DNA of 64,000 nucleotides from Phycisphaerales bacterium (GTDB lineage: Bacteria; Planctomycetota; Phycisphaerae; Phycisphaerales; UBA1924), in contig JAJDCZ010000050.1 of NCBI GenBank assembly GCA_029260555.1, forward strand, positions 1 through 64,000. Reading direction: 5' to 3'. The translations under genes were made by a program, and so were the position numbers. Positions 53,291-62,481 of the stretch are shown piece by piece (positions within the stretch are counted from its first letter, which is position 1; every line of letters begins with the position of its first letter). The notes under the pieces are model-generated. The model was not told where the DNA came from. It saw only the letters and a program-made list of their open reading frames with translations, and did no database searches.

Positions 53291-56200
53291 TCAGGTTGCG
53301 TGTGATCCAAGAGGGTCGTCGCGGGTGTGCTGTGCATCAGTGGAGAGATGGGTTTCGGGGAGGGGGGGTTCGCCGGTCCAGGCGATGGTTGCGATTCGTT
53401 TGATGTCGTCGAGGATGACGAGTAGCGCGGGGAGGACAAGGAGGATGATGAGTGTGGCTGCCATGAGGCCGAAGGCAATGGTGATAGCCATGGGAATGAG
53501 GAAGCGTGCCTGAAGTGATCGTTCCAGGATCAGAGGCGAAAGCCCCAGCACGGTGGTGATGGTGGTAAGGATGATTGGTCTGATGCGTGCCCGGCCAGCT
53601 TCGAAGATGGCGTCCTGGATGCAGAGCCCTTCTTTAAGTTTGGTGTTATAGAACTCGATAAAGACGAGCGAGTCGTTGACGACGACACCCGAGAGGGCGA
53701 CGAAGCCGATGAGCGAGAGGAAGGTCATGGTGTAGCCCAGCAGGAGGTGTCCCCAGATGACGCCGATGATGGCAAAGGGAACCGCAGACATGACCACCAG
53801 AGGCTGGGTGTAGCTTCCAAAGAGCCAGGCCAGCACAACATAGATAAGCAATGCTGCACCAAGCATGCCCAGGGGGAGCGTCTCGAAAGATTCAGCGACT
53901 TGTTTCTGTCGGCCTCGTTTGAGGATCTGCACGCTGGGATACTCGCGTTGTAGTTGCTGAATCATGGGGTTGAGCGATGCCATGATGCTTTCGGGGTTGG
54001 CGATTTTTCGTTCGACCTCTGCGGTGACAGTGATGGCGCGTTTTCGATCAATGCGTTTGAGTGTGGCGTAAGACACAGCCTCTTTGAGCTTGACGACTTC
54101 GATGAGAGGCACCGCTCGGCGATCGGGTGTGAAGAGGTAGGATTGCTCAAGGGCTGCCAGACTTGTGCGATGGCTTTGATCGAGCATGACGCGGACATCG
54201 ATATCTTCGCGGTTGCCTGCAAAGGTGTGGGCATCAAGGCCAAAGATGGCCCCGCGGATTTGCTCTGCAACATTGGATGTTGTAAAGCCCATTTCACTGG
54301 CGCCATCGCGGAGTGTAAGTTGCAACTCGCGCTGGCCCGCATCGGCATCATCAGCGATGTCATGAACGCCCTGATACTCAGCGAGCGCGTGTTTGATCTT
54401 TTCCAAAACGGGTTCAATGAACCGGGTGTTTTCAGCAACGAGTGTGAGTGTGATTTCAGGGCCGTCCATGGCGCCAGAGACCCCCGCGATGCGCAGGCTT
54501 TTGATGCCCGGGAGATCGCCGATCTGGTGTCTGATTGCGGAGATGATTTCTTCGCTGGAGCGATCGCGTTGTTCGATGGGTTTGAGTTCCAGAATGACCT
54601 GACCCAGATGGGTTTGCGAAGAGTTGAGGGTTTCGCCATCAAGGCTGCCGATGCCACCGACATAGGCATAGGCGGATTTGACTTCGGATTGAGCGAGGCA
54701 GGCATTTTCGATTTTCTGGATGATGGCGTTGGTGGCGTTGATTGGCGAGCCAACGGGAAGGCGCAGTTCAGCGTTGATGGTTTCAGCATCTTCTACTTCA
54801 AAGAAGGTGAACGAGAGGAAGCCGCCGCCGAAGATCGATCCAGAGAGGATCAGGAGTGTGATTGCTGAAGTGAGCGTGGCGTAGCGTCTGCGGATGGCGA
54901 GTTTGAGAAAGCGGATGTAGGCGGGCACGATGAGTTTTTTGAAGAGGGCATCACGCGCGATATCAAAGCGTTCTTCAAGAAGTTCGAATCGACCTTGTTT
55001 GTGCTGTTGCAAGCGAAGGTCGTGTTTTTTGAGTGTGTGCGCCATGTGCACGGGGAGGATGAAGAGGGCTTCGATAAGCGAGACACCAAGGGCGATGGAG
55101 ACGACCAGCGGGAGTGTGCCGAGCATGTCTCCCATTTGTCCCTGGATGAGTGCCAGAGGGATGAATGCGCCGATGGTTGTGAGGACGGTTGCGATGACGG
55201 GCCAGGCGACTTGCATGGTTCCCTGAATCGCAGCGGTCATGGCGGGCGCACCGGCTTCATGATGTGCGATGATGTTTTCTGAGACAATGATGGCATCATC
55301 AACGAGCAGACCCAGCACGATGATGAGGCCGAACATGGTCAGCATGTTCAGCGTGATGTCCATGAACGACATGACAGCCAGAGTGCCAAGCAGGGAGATG
55401 ACCAGCCCGACCGCCACCCAGAACGAGACACGCCTGTTAAGCAGGAGGACCAGTGTTCCAAAGACGAGCATTCCGCCCCACAAGGCGTTGCGCATGAGCA
55501 GGTTCATTCGCCCGACGATGAATCGGGCAAGGTCTGTGGTGAGGATCACTTCGCCGGGAAGCTCGCCTTGAGAGGCTCTGTGTTGGCCCGCCAGGAAAGC
55601 CTGATGTCGTTTGGAGACGGGTTTGAGCGGGTCGTTGCCTGTCAGTGCGAGCTTGAATCGTTCTGCCAAAGCGGGTTTAAAGGGCTGTTCCCGCAGGCCC
55701 GCAGCATATTGCTTGACCATCTCGGCCATTTGCACGGCGTCTTCGTTGCCAACCTTGTAGATGGTCAGTGAGACGCTGGGCTTGCCATTGAGTCGCTCGT
55801 AGACATCGACATCGACAAAGCTGTCATCGACTTGGGCGATATCGCCAAGGCGCAGCACCTGGCCTTGCTGATCTGACTTGATGACGATGTTGCGGACATC
55901 ATCGGCGCGTTCGTCAGCCCCGAGTGTACGAATAGCAATGTTGGCGGTGGAGGTCCGCACAGAGCCCGCGGGCAGCTCGACCATAGCCTGGCGGATACTC
56001 TCGGAGATGACAGGGAGGCTCAGGCCATGGCGGATCAAGGCATCAGGGTCAACTTGCACCACGATCTGACTGGTGCGTATGCCGCTGAGAGAGATGTCGC
56101 CCATGCCGGGCAGGGTGTCAAGGTCATCACGAATTTTTCGGATGGCCTTCTTCATGACATGCTCACCAGCGATGCCTGCCAGAGAAAGCACGATGGTGGG

Positions 56201-56602
56201 GAGGTTGGGCTCGAGCTTGGTGACGGTGATTCGCTCAGCTTCGTCGGGCAGATCCTGCAAGGCATCGATCTCGCGTTTGACATCAAGCACTGCCTGATCA
56301 ATGTCGGCTTTTTCGTCGAACTCAATGGTGATACTGGCAGCACCTTCAGTTGCGACAGAGCGAATCTCGTCGATGCCATCGATATCATTGATGTGATCTT
56401 CGATTTTGATGACCAGCGAATCTTCGACCTGCGTGGGGGAAGCACCGGGATAAGGAACGGTGACAACAACCTGATTGGGTCTGATCTCGGGGAAGAACTC
56501 TCGGCGGAGATTAACGCCAAACACCAGACCCGCAGTGATGATAGTGACCATCACAAGGTTGGCTGCGACAGGGTTCTTGATGCCAAAGGCTGGGAGATTC
56601 AC
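53291..56602 (-). CDS. RND efflux permease (AcrB/HAE1 type)
   Basis: A 1103-residue inner-membrane proton-driven pump with 12 membrane helices in two halves and two large periplasmic loops. The proton-relay aspartates are visible in GLLVDDAIIVSENI. IKNPVAANLVMVTIITAGL starts helix 1, and the motif KIEDHINDIDGIDEIRSVATEG is a porter-domain segment. It begins at 56602 and overlaps the adaptor gene stop by ATGA (56599-56602). Exports drugs or lipophilic compounds with an outer-membrane channel that is not encoded here. Its last 15 codons lie over the htrA remnant. Confidence 0.93.
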   Translation of the reverse strand: MNLPAFGIKNPVAANLVMVTIITAGLVFGVNLRREFFPEIRPNQVVVTVPYPGASPTQVEDSLVIKIEDHINDIDGIDEIRSVATEGAASITIEFDEKADIDQAVLDVKREIDALQDLPDEAERITVTKLEPNLPTIVLSLAGIAGEHVMKKAIRKIRDDLDTLPGMGDISLSGIRTSQIVVQVDPDALIRHGLSLPVISESIRQAMVELPAGSVRTSTANIAIRTLGADERADDVRNIVIKSDQQGQVLRLGDIAQVDDSFVDVDVYERLNGKPSVSLTIYKVGNEDAVQMAEMVKQYAAGLREQPFKPALAERFKLALTGNDPLKPVSKRHQAFLAGQHRASQGELPGEVILTTDLARFIVGRMNLLMRNALWGGMLVFGTLVLLLNRRVSFWVAVGLVISLLGTLAVMSFMDITLNMLTMFGLIIVLGLLVDDAIIVSENIIAHHEAGAPAMTAAIQGTMQVAWPVIATVLTTIGAFIPLALIQGQMGDMLGTLPLVVSIALGVSLIEALFILPVHMAHTLKKHDLRLQQHKQGRFELLEERFDIARDALFKKLIVPAYIRFLKLAIRRRYATLTSAITLLILSGSIFGGGFLSFTFFEVEDAETINAELRLPVGSPINATNAIIQKIENACLAQSEVKSAYAYVGGIGSLDGETLNSSQTHLGQVILELKPIEQRDRSSEEIISAIRHQIGDLPGIKSLRIAGVSGAMDGPEITLTLVAENTRFIEPVLEKIKHALAEYQGVHDIADDADAGQRELQLTLRDGASEMGFTTSNVAEQIRGAIFGLDAHTFAGNREDIDVRVMLDQSHRTSLAALEQSYLFTPDRRAVPLIEVVKLKEAVSYATLKRIDRKRAITVTAEVERKIANPESIMASLNPMIQQLQREYPSVQILKRGRQKQVAESFETLPLGMLGAALLIYVVLAWLFGSYTQPLVVMSAVPFAIIGVIWGHLLLGYTMTFLSLIGFVALSGVVVNDSLVFIEFYNTKLKEGLCIQDAIFEAGRARIRPIILTTITTVLGLSPLILERSLQARFLIPMAITIAFGLMAATLIILLVLPALLVILDDIKRIATIAWTGEPPLPETHLSTDAQHTRDDPLGSHAT
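53301..53329 (+). pseudogene. remnant of an htrA 3' end
   Basis: Matches 52094-52122 of htrA at 24 of 29 bases, and all five differences are transitions. In the htrA frame it reads VIQEGRRGC against VIREGRRGY. On the minus strand the same bases are used as the last codons of the RND permease gene. Confidence 0.5.
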
Positions 56603-57993
56603 AGCCTGTTTCCGTTCTCTATCTCGATGCGCACACCTTGATCAATATCATCAAGGTTCGAGATAATCACACGATCACCCGGCTCAAGCCCTTGATCAAT
56701 GACAGCCCACTGACGCTCAGAAATATCAAGCTCTGGAAAGCTGGCATCAACATGGTAAAGAACGCGAACAGGCTTGAAAACAGCGCGATAGATCCGCCTG
56801 GTATTGTCAGAGTCACCAGAGTCAGGCGTGGCTGAGGCGGATGCGATATAGACAGCATCGTTAAGAACCGCACGCCTGGGGACGACGATGCGAGGCTTGG
56901 TCTGCTCGGTCGTGATGGTGCCTATGACAAACTGGCCCGGCAAGAGGAGGTCGCTGGTGGAAGTCAGCGCGTCTGTTGGAGGCGACTGGGTGACTTGAAC
57001 AAAAACAGTGAGCGTGCGGGTGGAGGCATCAGCTTCAGGAGCAATGCGGGCGATGGTGCCTGACCAGGCTCGGTCGAGCTGAGAATCAGTGCGGAGGGTG
57101 ACAGCATCGCCCACGCGAACGCTCTGCTTTGCGGAGATGGGCAGGGCAAGGGGGATCTCGATGCGTCTGATGCTGACGATGCGGGCGACTCGCGTGCCGG
57201 GTGTGAGCAGTTCGCCGACATCGACGCTGATCGATTCGATGTGGCCAGTGATGGGGCTGATGATTCTTGTGCGATCGAGGTTTTCCTGAGCTTGTATGAG
57301 TTGGGCAGCAAGATCACTCTGAAGTGCCTGGAGTCGCGCTTTTCTTGAGGGGATGAGTTCGCGTTGTTGAACCAGGGCGGTGCGTTGGCGCTGGGTCTGG
57401 TGGACAGAGCGTTTGCGGCCTTCGAGTTCGATGGATGAGCCCGCGCCTTTGCCGACGAGTTCTTCAGTTTGCTCAAGTTCCCATTGCAGTGTCTGGAGTT
57501 CCTGAGAAGCCAGATCGATCTGTTCGTCGAGTCTGGTTGATTCGACAACAAGCCCCTGGATCTGCGCCTGTATCGCGTTGATCTGCTGCTCAATGGAGCG
57601 AACCGCAGCGAGGAAGTCAGTCTCTTGAAGCGCGACGATCAGATCACCCTTGTTGATGGCGGCACCGTCTTCGATGGCATCAGGGCGATGGGTGATGCGG
57701 GCGGAGAGTTCCGCGGAGATATTGGCCGCGTCCATGGCGCGAGCTGTGCCATAGCCCTTCCAGAGACGCGCGACATTGACAGGAGTTGCCACGACCTGCT
57801 GAACCACGATTCGGCGTTCGGGCAAAGGGGCGTGCTCGGTCTTGGGTTTGTGCTCGACCAGAAACACAAACAAGATGATGGCCAGAACAGGACCCAGTGC
57901 CAGGACAATACGAAGAACCAGAGAGAGCAGTTTCAAAGGCGTGCGTTTGGAAACGAACTTGGGCGAAGGTTGCTGCTGATTCTGAGTGTTCAT
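56599..57993 (-). CDS. RND efflux periplasmic adaptor
   Basis: A 464-residue membrane fusion protein. An N-terminal membrane anchor lies near 23-45 (VLRIVLALGPVLAIILFVFLV). The lipoyl half-motifs are RITHRPDAIEDGAAINKGDLIVAL and DRTRIISPITGHI, with a long alpha-hairpin between them (VESTRLDEQIDLASQELQTL) and a beta-barrel domain after. It joins the permease to the outer-membrane channel. A GTG start at 58047 would add 18 residues. It overlaps the permease start by ATGA. Confidence 0.9.
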   Translation of the reverse strand: MNTQNQQQPSPKFVSKRTPLKLLSLVLRIVLALGPVLAIILFVFLVEHKPKTEHAPLPERRIVVQQVVATPVNVARLWKGYGTARAMDAANISAELSARITHRPDAIEDGAAINKGDLIVALQETDFLAAVRSIEQQINAIQAQIQGLVVESTRLDEQIDLASQELQTLQWELEQTEELVGKGAGSSIELEGRKRSVHQTQRQRTALVQQRELIPSRKARLQALQSDLAAQLIQAQENLDRTRIISPITGHIESISVDVGELLTPGTRVARIVSIRRIEIPLALPISAKQSVRVGDAVTLRTDSQLDRAWSGTIARIAPEADASTRTLTVFVQVTQSPPTDALTSTSDLLLPGQFVIGTITTEQTKPRIVVPRRAVLNDAVYIASASATPDSGDSDNTRRIYRAVFKPVRVLYHVDASFPELDISERQWAVIDQGLEPGDRVIISNLDDIDQGVRIEIENGNRL

Positions 57994-58386
57994 GTTTGGT
58001 GTTTTGGTGCAATCGCACGCGTAGGCACAGCGGTTGGCAGCTGGCACAATGGGTTACGGATTCAGGAGAGAAGTTTAGGCTTAATCACGAACCCACCACG
58101 CGGCGAGCAATCAATCTGGCTCACGGGTATGACGCCAGCCACACCCGGAAGGTTCATGAGTTCAAGGCTCTGCGAGAGGAAAAACGGGCAATCGGGTGCA
58201 ACCGGCGGGGCGTGTTCTCGAATAGAAGAGTGGAAGGTGAGTGAGCGATTGAGGTGCAGTTTCAGCATGCCGCCCCGTTCGCGGATTGTTCACTTTAGAA
58301 GTTATTAATGCACACAAGTGCGGAGTTGCTGGCAGATGATGTCGGTCACGGTGTCATGCGCCAGAAGATAACCGGGGAGTCCGGGC
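57994..58386. other. divergent gap before the sorting-tail gene
   Basis: 393 bases. A minus-strand frame at 58062-58268 (68 codons, starting MLKLHLNRSLTFHSS) is open and has sensible codons. It ends 69 bases before the adaptor start and may be a small gene of the same operon, but no homology or ribosome site supports it. The remainder should hold promoters for both directions. Confidence 0.3.
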
Positions 58387-58845
58387 ATGGGAAAGGTTCA
58401 AAAGCCAATACGATTGCTGGTCCTGATGGTGGCACCGTTGCTCCTGCTGAGTGGTGCTGAGGCTGGCGAGATCGCACCCACAGCGAAAACGCAATTGGAT
58501 CGAACCTTTTCCGCCCGGACACCCGTTGATTTTTCCCCTGCTTATGCTGATGGCTCTCGAGCATTGACGGTCGTGATCAGCCGGACCCGGGAAGGCGTAG
58601 CGACTGACCAGTGGATGCTGGTGATGACGCCAGATGCTCAAACCTCGCAACAAGGCAGTGCGAACTGGTCAGTCCATAGCCTTTCCAGCAGCAAGTTTGG
58701 GCCTGAGGCGATGTCTGAAGCGAACGATGCACCATGGGAGATGAAGCGATGGCTTGATCAGCCTGATACGGTGCCGGGTTTAATTGGTTTGACAGGGCTT
58801 GCACTGCTGGCATGGTCAGCAGCCAGGCGGCGAAGTGGGGGCTAG
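58387..58845 (+). CDS. secreted protein with PEP-CTERM-like sorting tail
   Basis: A 152-residue protein with a signal peptide (LLVLMVAPLLLLSGAEA-GE). A Ser/Gln-rich middle follows. The C-terminal sorting-type segment is PDTVPGLIGLTGLALLAWSAARRRSGG, i.e. Pro-rich start, a hydrophobic helix and a basic end. The classic VPEP is replaced by VPG. Tails of this kind are handled by an exosortase. Ribosome site GGGGAG lies 7 bases before ATG 58387. An intrinsic terminator follows. Its role is unknown. Confidence 0.7.
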   Translation: MGKVQKPIRLLVLMVAPLLLLSGAEAGEIAPTAKTQLDRTFSARTPVDFSPAYADGSRALTVVISRTREGVATDQWMLVMTPDAQTSQQGSANWSVHSLSSSKFGPEAMSEANDAPWEMKRWLDQPDTVPGLIGLTGLALLAWSAARRRSGG

Positions 58846-58928
58846 ATGCGCTGAAATGCCTCGCTGGAGGCGAGCTTAAACACATGGGTCGCTCCCCCAA
58901 GAATCGACCAATGTGCAAAGAGCTTGTG

Positions 58929-58969
58929 ACGGGTGATCTGCAGGGAGTGGATCACCCGTTTTTATTTTT
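58929..58969 (+). terminator. intrinsic terminator of the sorting-tail gene
   Basis: A perfect 10-bp stem, ACGGGTGATC (58929-58938) with GATCACCCGT (58950-58959), then TTTTTATTTTT to 58969. It lies 83 bases after the stop. Confidence 0.88.
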
Positions 58970-59063
58970 GCAGGTACTTGCAAAGCCAGTATTGTGCGCA
59001 CCTGTGCGTAAAAAACGCACAGCTACGCGGGAAAGACATGGCAGAGAAACCGCCTCGTCAAGA

Positions 59064-59100
59064 GGGCGGGGCCGTGCGGGGGGGAGGGGGGGAGGGGGGG
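59064..59100. repeat. G-run tract adjoining the ilvE stop codon
   Basis: GGGCGGGG, then runs of 8, 7 and 7 G separated by single A, ending exactly at the ilvE stop (59101-59103). In the ilvE transcript it is a C-rich 3' end. Confidence 0.6.
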
Positions 59101-60060
59101 TTAATCTTCGGGAATGTTGTCGCCAGTGACAATGGCTCTGAAGCGCAGGCGGAGTTTCTGGGTGATGGAGCCTTCGCCATCGGTGATGATGGTGTGGGTG
59201 GTCTTTTGATCAATGCGTGTGACCGCAATGATCTCCGCAGCGGAGCCTGTCAGGAAGACCTCGTCAGCATTGAGAACATCATCCAGGTGAAGCATCTTCT
59301 CCTTGACCGTCAGATTCTCAGCGGGGCAGAGTGTGTCCATGACGAACTGACGCGTTACGCCTTCGAGGATGCCCGCTTCAGAAGGCGGCGTATAGAGCAC
59401 GCCATCCTTGACAATGAAGATGTTGTCGCCGGTGCATTCGCTGACAAAGCCCTGGGTGTTGAGCATGATTGCTTCCAGGCACCCAGCATCGATCGCTTCG
59501 ATCTTGGCGAGAATGTTGTTGAGGTAGTTGAGGCTTTTGATGCGCGGGTCCAGGCACTCGATAGGAATCCGAGGCCTTTGTGCTACGACGACACGCATGC
59601 CTGTCTGGTACATCTCAGGCGGATAAAGCGCGATCTGGTCAGCAATACAGATGATGCCCGGTTCAGGACATTTGAAGGGGTGCAGCCCGAGCGTGCCGAT
59701 GCCTCGGGTAATGACCAGCCGGATGTAGCCATCGGATAGCTCATTGGCCTCAATGCAGCGGCGCATAATACGGACCATCTCGTCCTGATTAATAGGCAGT
59801 TCGAGTCGGATTTGTTTGGTGCAGTTGAAGAGGCGTTGCATGTGTTGCTGGCATTTGAAGATTTTGCCTTTGTAGACACGGATGCCTTCGAAGATTCCAT
59901 CGCCATAGAGAAGGCCGTGGTCATAGACGCTGACCTTGGCATTTTCTTTGGGGAGCATTTGGCCGTTGACATAGATCATGGGATAGCTTTGGTTATCGGG
60001 GGTGGTGGGGTTTGCGAGTGATTGTGTTTGTGATGTGTTGTTTGTCATGGTTTGACTCAT
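59101..60060 (-). CDS. ilvE: branched-chain amino acid aminotransferase
   Basis: A 319-residue PLP fold-type IV aminotransferase. PLP lysine segment: RIKSLNYLNNILAKIEA. Other family segments are VSVYDHGLLYGDGIFEGIRVY near the start, GFVSECTGDNIFIV and EVFLTGSAAEIIAV. It makes the final step of valine, leucine and isoleucine synthesis. D-amino-acid aminotransferases share the fold, but the motif set fits IlvE. The start at 60060 has GGAGG 7 bases upstream, in contrast to the longer frame to 60153. Confidence 0.92.
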   Translation of the reverse strand: MSQTMTNNTSQTQSLANPTTPDNQSYPMIYVNGQMLPKENAKVSVYDHGLLYGDGIFEGIRVYKGKIFKCQQHMQRLFNCTKQIRLELPINQDEMVRIMRRCIEANELSDGYIRLVITRGIGTLGLHPFKCPEPGIICIADQIALYPPEMYQTGMRVVVAQRPRIPIECLDPRIKSLNYLNNILAKIEAIDAGCLEAIMLNTQGFVSECTGDNIFIVKDGVLYTPPSEAGILEGVTRQFVMDTLCPAENLTVKEKMLHLDDVLNADEVFLTGSAAEIIAVTRIDQKTTHTIITDGEGSITQKLRLRFRAIVTGDNIPED

Positions 60061-60360
60061 GGCGAGGCCTCCGTGTCCATTTGGCCAACGCCCCATTGTA
60101 CCCGATGAATTGCCACCAGCTGCATGTAAGCCAATACTAATAACACAACACAATCAATTTACAAACTAAACATAAACATATTCAATATTCTCGATGAGTA
60201 TAGGGAGTTTTATGCACGGCATCTCCACAAATTGTGGATAACTCGTGGGTGTGATCTGAATATTTCTGGATATTTTGGTGCGGTTTAGGCTGGCACGCTG
60301 TGAAAAACGGAGCTGAGTGAACTGGTGAGATGGGGGAAAGGGAGAGGGGGGAGGTGGGGG
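60061..60360. promoter_or_regulatory. AT-rich upstream region of ilvE with DnaA-box-like sites
   Basis: 300 bases without a gene. An AT-rich run (60118-60200) is followed by TTATGCACG (60210-60218, one mismatch to a DnaA box) and, on the other strand, a perfect DnaA box TTATCCACA (60233-60241). A 15-bp palindrome TCCACAAATTGTGGA lies at 60224-60238. It ends in the G-run tract at 60332. Confidence 0.45.
60332..60360. repeat. G-run tract adjoining the pheT stop codon
   Basis: GGGGGAAAGGGAGAGGGGGG then AGGTGGGGG, ending exactly at the pheT stop (60361-60363). In the pheT transcript it is a C-rich 3' end. Confidence 0.6.
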
Positions 60361-62427
60361 TTACTGGCGGAGTTCAGCGTTGAGATCCTGCTTGAGTTGG
60401 TCGACGACCGCTTGTGTCTGGGGATCGACCTCTTCATGGCGAAGTGTTCGGCTTTCATCGCGGAACTGGAGTCTGAGTGTCACGGATTTGCTGCCAGGAC
60501 CAATCTGTTTGCCTCGGAAGGTGCTGACAAACTCCGCTCCCTGACACAAAGCAGGGTTGACCTTGTCGACCACGATTCTGATCTGATCCCAGGTGACCGT
60601 TTCATCAACAACGACGGACAGGTCGCGTTCGATGCCTGGAAATGCAGGCAAGGTGCTTGCTCTGCGAGTCGGCGGATAGGGCTCGATCAGAGCATTCAGA
60701 TCAAGCTCTCCCAGCACAACGGGTTGATCCAGATCGTGAAGTTTCATTGCCCAGCCTGATGCGAGTCCGATCCAGCCGATGGGCTGATTGTCCAGAAGCA
60801 CGCGCCCGGTTGCATCCGGGTCAAAAGCCTTGGTGTCAGGCTTGGAAGGCTTGATGGTGATGGATTTGGAGGTGAGTGTGCTGGCGATGGATTCGACAGC
60901 GCCGATGAGTTGGCGGAGTGCGAGTTGGCGGGCATCTTGGCCTTTGCCTGTGACATCCAGGAGCAGGGCCAGGGTTTGTTTTTCAAAGCTGTCGAGGGAG
61001 CCTTGGGTCTGGGCGAAAACGCTCGCGGTTTCGTAGAGGCGAATGCCGCCGGGCACATGGTTGCGAGCAGCCTGGTTGACACCCCGGCAGGCCAGCAGGC
61101 TCATGAGCACACTGGGGCGAAGGGTTGGAGCACCCTTTCGGCGTTGCTCATCAACCGCAACGGTTTCCAGACTGGGTGCGATGAAGCCTTGGGCATCTTT
61201 GGTAGAGACAAAGCTGAAGGTGATGATCTCGTAAAAGCCTTGCCCCGTAAGCAGGTCTGCCAAGTGGCGCATGCCCTGCTCGCTTTGCTGAGGCGAAGTA
61301 ACACGAATCAAGAGCTGATCCTTGAGCGGGATGTGGCTGAGATTGTGCGTGCGGGCAATTTCTTCGATGAGATCAATCTCTCGAGAAATATCCGGGCGAT
61401 TGGCAGGCACGGTGCAGCTGAGTTGATCATCGCCGAGTTGTTCAACCATGAAATCGAGCCTGGTCAGGAGCTGACAGATGTCAGGCGTGGGGATGCTGAT
61501 GCCCAGAACAAGATTGCATCGGCTGGGTCTGAGGCTGACCACAGCAAGTTCGGGAAGGGGTTTGCCCTCGGTGAGAATGCCTTTGCAGAGGCTGCCGTTG
61601 GCCAGTTCGACAATGAGGCTCGCAGCTCGAGCTGAAGCATCCACAAGCGTAGCAGGGGAGACGATGCGCTCAAAGCGATGTGAAGCATCAGTGCGAATGG
61701 CATGTCTGCGAGCAGCATTGCGGACAAGCGAGGGATCCCAGGTGGCGACTTCAAGGACGATGCTGGTGGTGCTGGAGGTGACCTGTGAGTCTGAGCCACC
61801 GATCACGCCTGCCAGTGACTGGGCGACAGCCCCATCAGCGACGACGATTTCATTGTGTTTGAGAGTGCGATCTTTGTCATCGAGGGTTTTGAGCGGCTCG
61901 TTTGCTGATGCCTGGCGGACGATGAGCTTTGAGCCTTGGAGCTTGTCCAGATCAAAAACATGGCAGGGGTTGCCAAGCTCAAAGGTGATCCAGTTGGTGA
62001 TATCCACGACATTGTTGATAGAGCGCTGACCTATGGCTGTCAGGCGTTTGACGAGCCAGTCAGGGCTGGGACCAACCTTTACGCCTGTGATGACACGGGC
62101 GGTGAAAAGTGGACAGGCATCGGGGACGGTGTTTTCAAGGCTGAGCATCTGGCTCACGGGTATGTCAGACTCGATGCTTGAAACATCAAACGATGGCAGA
62201 TCCAGCGTGCGATCGGTGACCGCAGCGATCTCACGGGCCAGCCCCAGATGACAAAGACAGTCGCCACGATTAGAGGTGACCTCGACATCCATGAAGATGT
62301 CGCCATCTTCGAGGGTGTGCGATTCCTCGACAGGAAAGCCCGCGTCGGTGAGTGCCTGCTCAGCAGCGTGGGCATCGACGGGTGTGGGTTTGAGGTACTG
62401 ATTGATCCATGCCAGGCTTGTATCCAT
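60361..62427 (-). CDS. pheT: phenylalanyl-tRNA synthetase beta subunit, short form
   Basis: A 688-residue beta subunit. B1/B3/B4 type segments are seen: DVEVTSNRGDCLCHLGLAREIAA, RSINNVVDITNWITFELG and VLEVATWDPSLVRNAARRHAIRTDASHRFER. The C-terminal anticodon-binding FDX-ACB domain is RRASTLPAFPGIERDLSVVVDE...TLRLQFRDESRTLRHEEV. The tRNA-binding EMAP-II-like domain (B2, about 110 residues after the first 40) is absent (see findings), which explains the short length. The start is ATG 62427; a TTG at 62436 is possible. pheS is not in the window. Confidence 0.93.
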   Translation of the reverse strand: MDTSLAWINQYLKPTPVDAHAAEQALTDAGFPVEESHTLEDGDIFMDVEVTSNRGDCLCHLGLAREIAAVTDRTLDLPSFDVSSIESDIPVSQMLSLENTVPDACPLFTARVITGVKVGPSPDWLVKRLTAIGQRSINNVVDITNWITFELGNPCHVFDLDKLQGSKLIVRQASANEPLKTLDDKDRTLKHNEIVVADGAVAQSLAGVIGGSDSQVTSSTTSIVLEVATWDPSLVRNAARRHAIRTDASHRFERIVSPATLVDASARAASLIVELANGSLCKGILTEGKPLPELAVVSLRPSRCNLVLGISIPTPDICQLLTRLDFMVEQLGDDQLSCTVPANRPDISREIDLIEEIARTHNLSHIPLKDQLLIRVTSPQQSEQGMRHLADLLTGQGFYEIITFSFVSTKDAQGFIAPSLETVAVDEQRRKGAPTLRPSVLMSLLACRGVNQAARNHVPGGIRLYETASVFAQTQGSLDSFEKQTLALLLDVTGKGQDARQLALRQLIGAVESIASTLTSKSITIKPSKPDTKAFDPDATGRVLLDNQPIGWIGLASGWAMKLHDLDQPVVLGELDLNALIEPYPPTRRASTLPAFPGIERDLSVVVDETVTWDQIRIVVDKVNPALCQGAEFVSTFRGKQIGPGSKSVTLRLQFRDESRTLRHEEVDPQTQAVVDQLKQDLNAELRQ

Positions 62428-62481
62428 AGGAGCCAAGGATAGGGCTTAAAGCAAGAGTGGGTGTTGGGTATGATGTGAGAA

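Larger units (their letters stand above)
58846..59100. other. spacer after the sorting-tail gene
   Basis: 255 bases without a gene. It contains the terminator at 58929 and a G-run tract that abuts the ilvE stop. Confidence 0.5.

Noticed and set aside
53954-54868. Plus-strand frame of 304 codons inside the RND permease gene
   Set aside because: Antisense shadow of a clear AcrB-type coding sequence.
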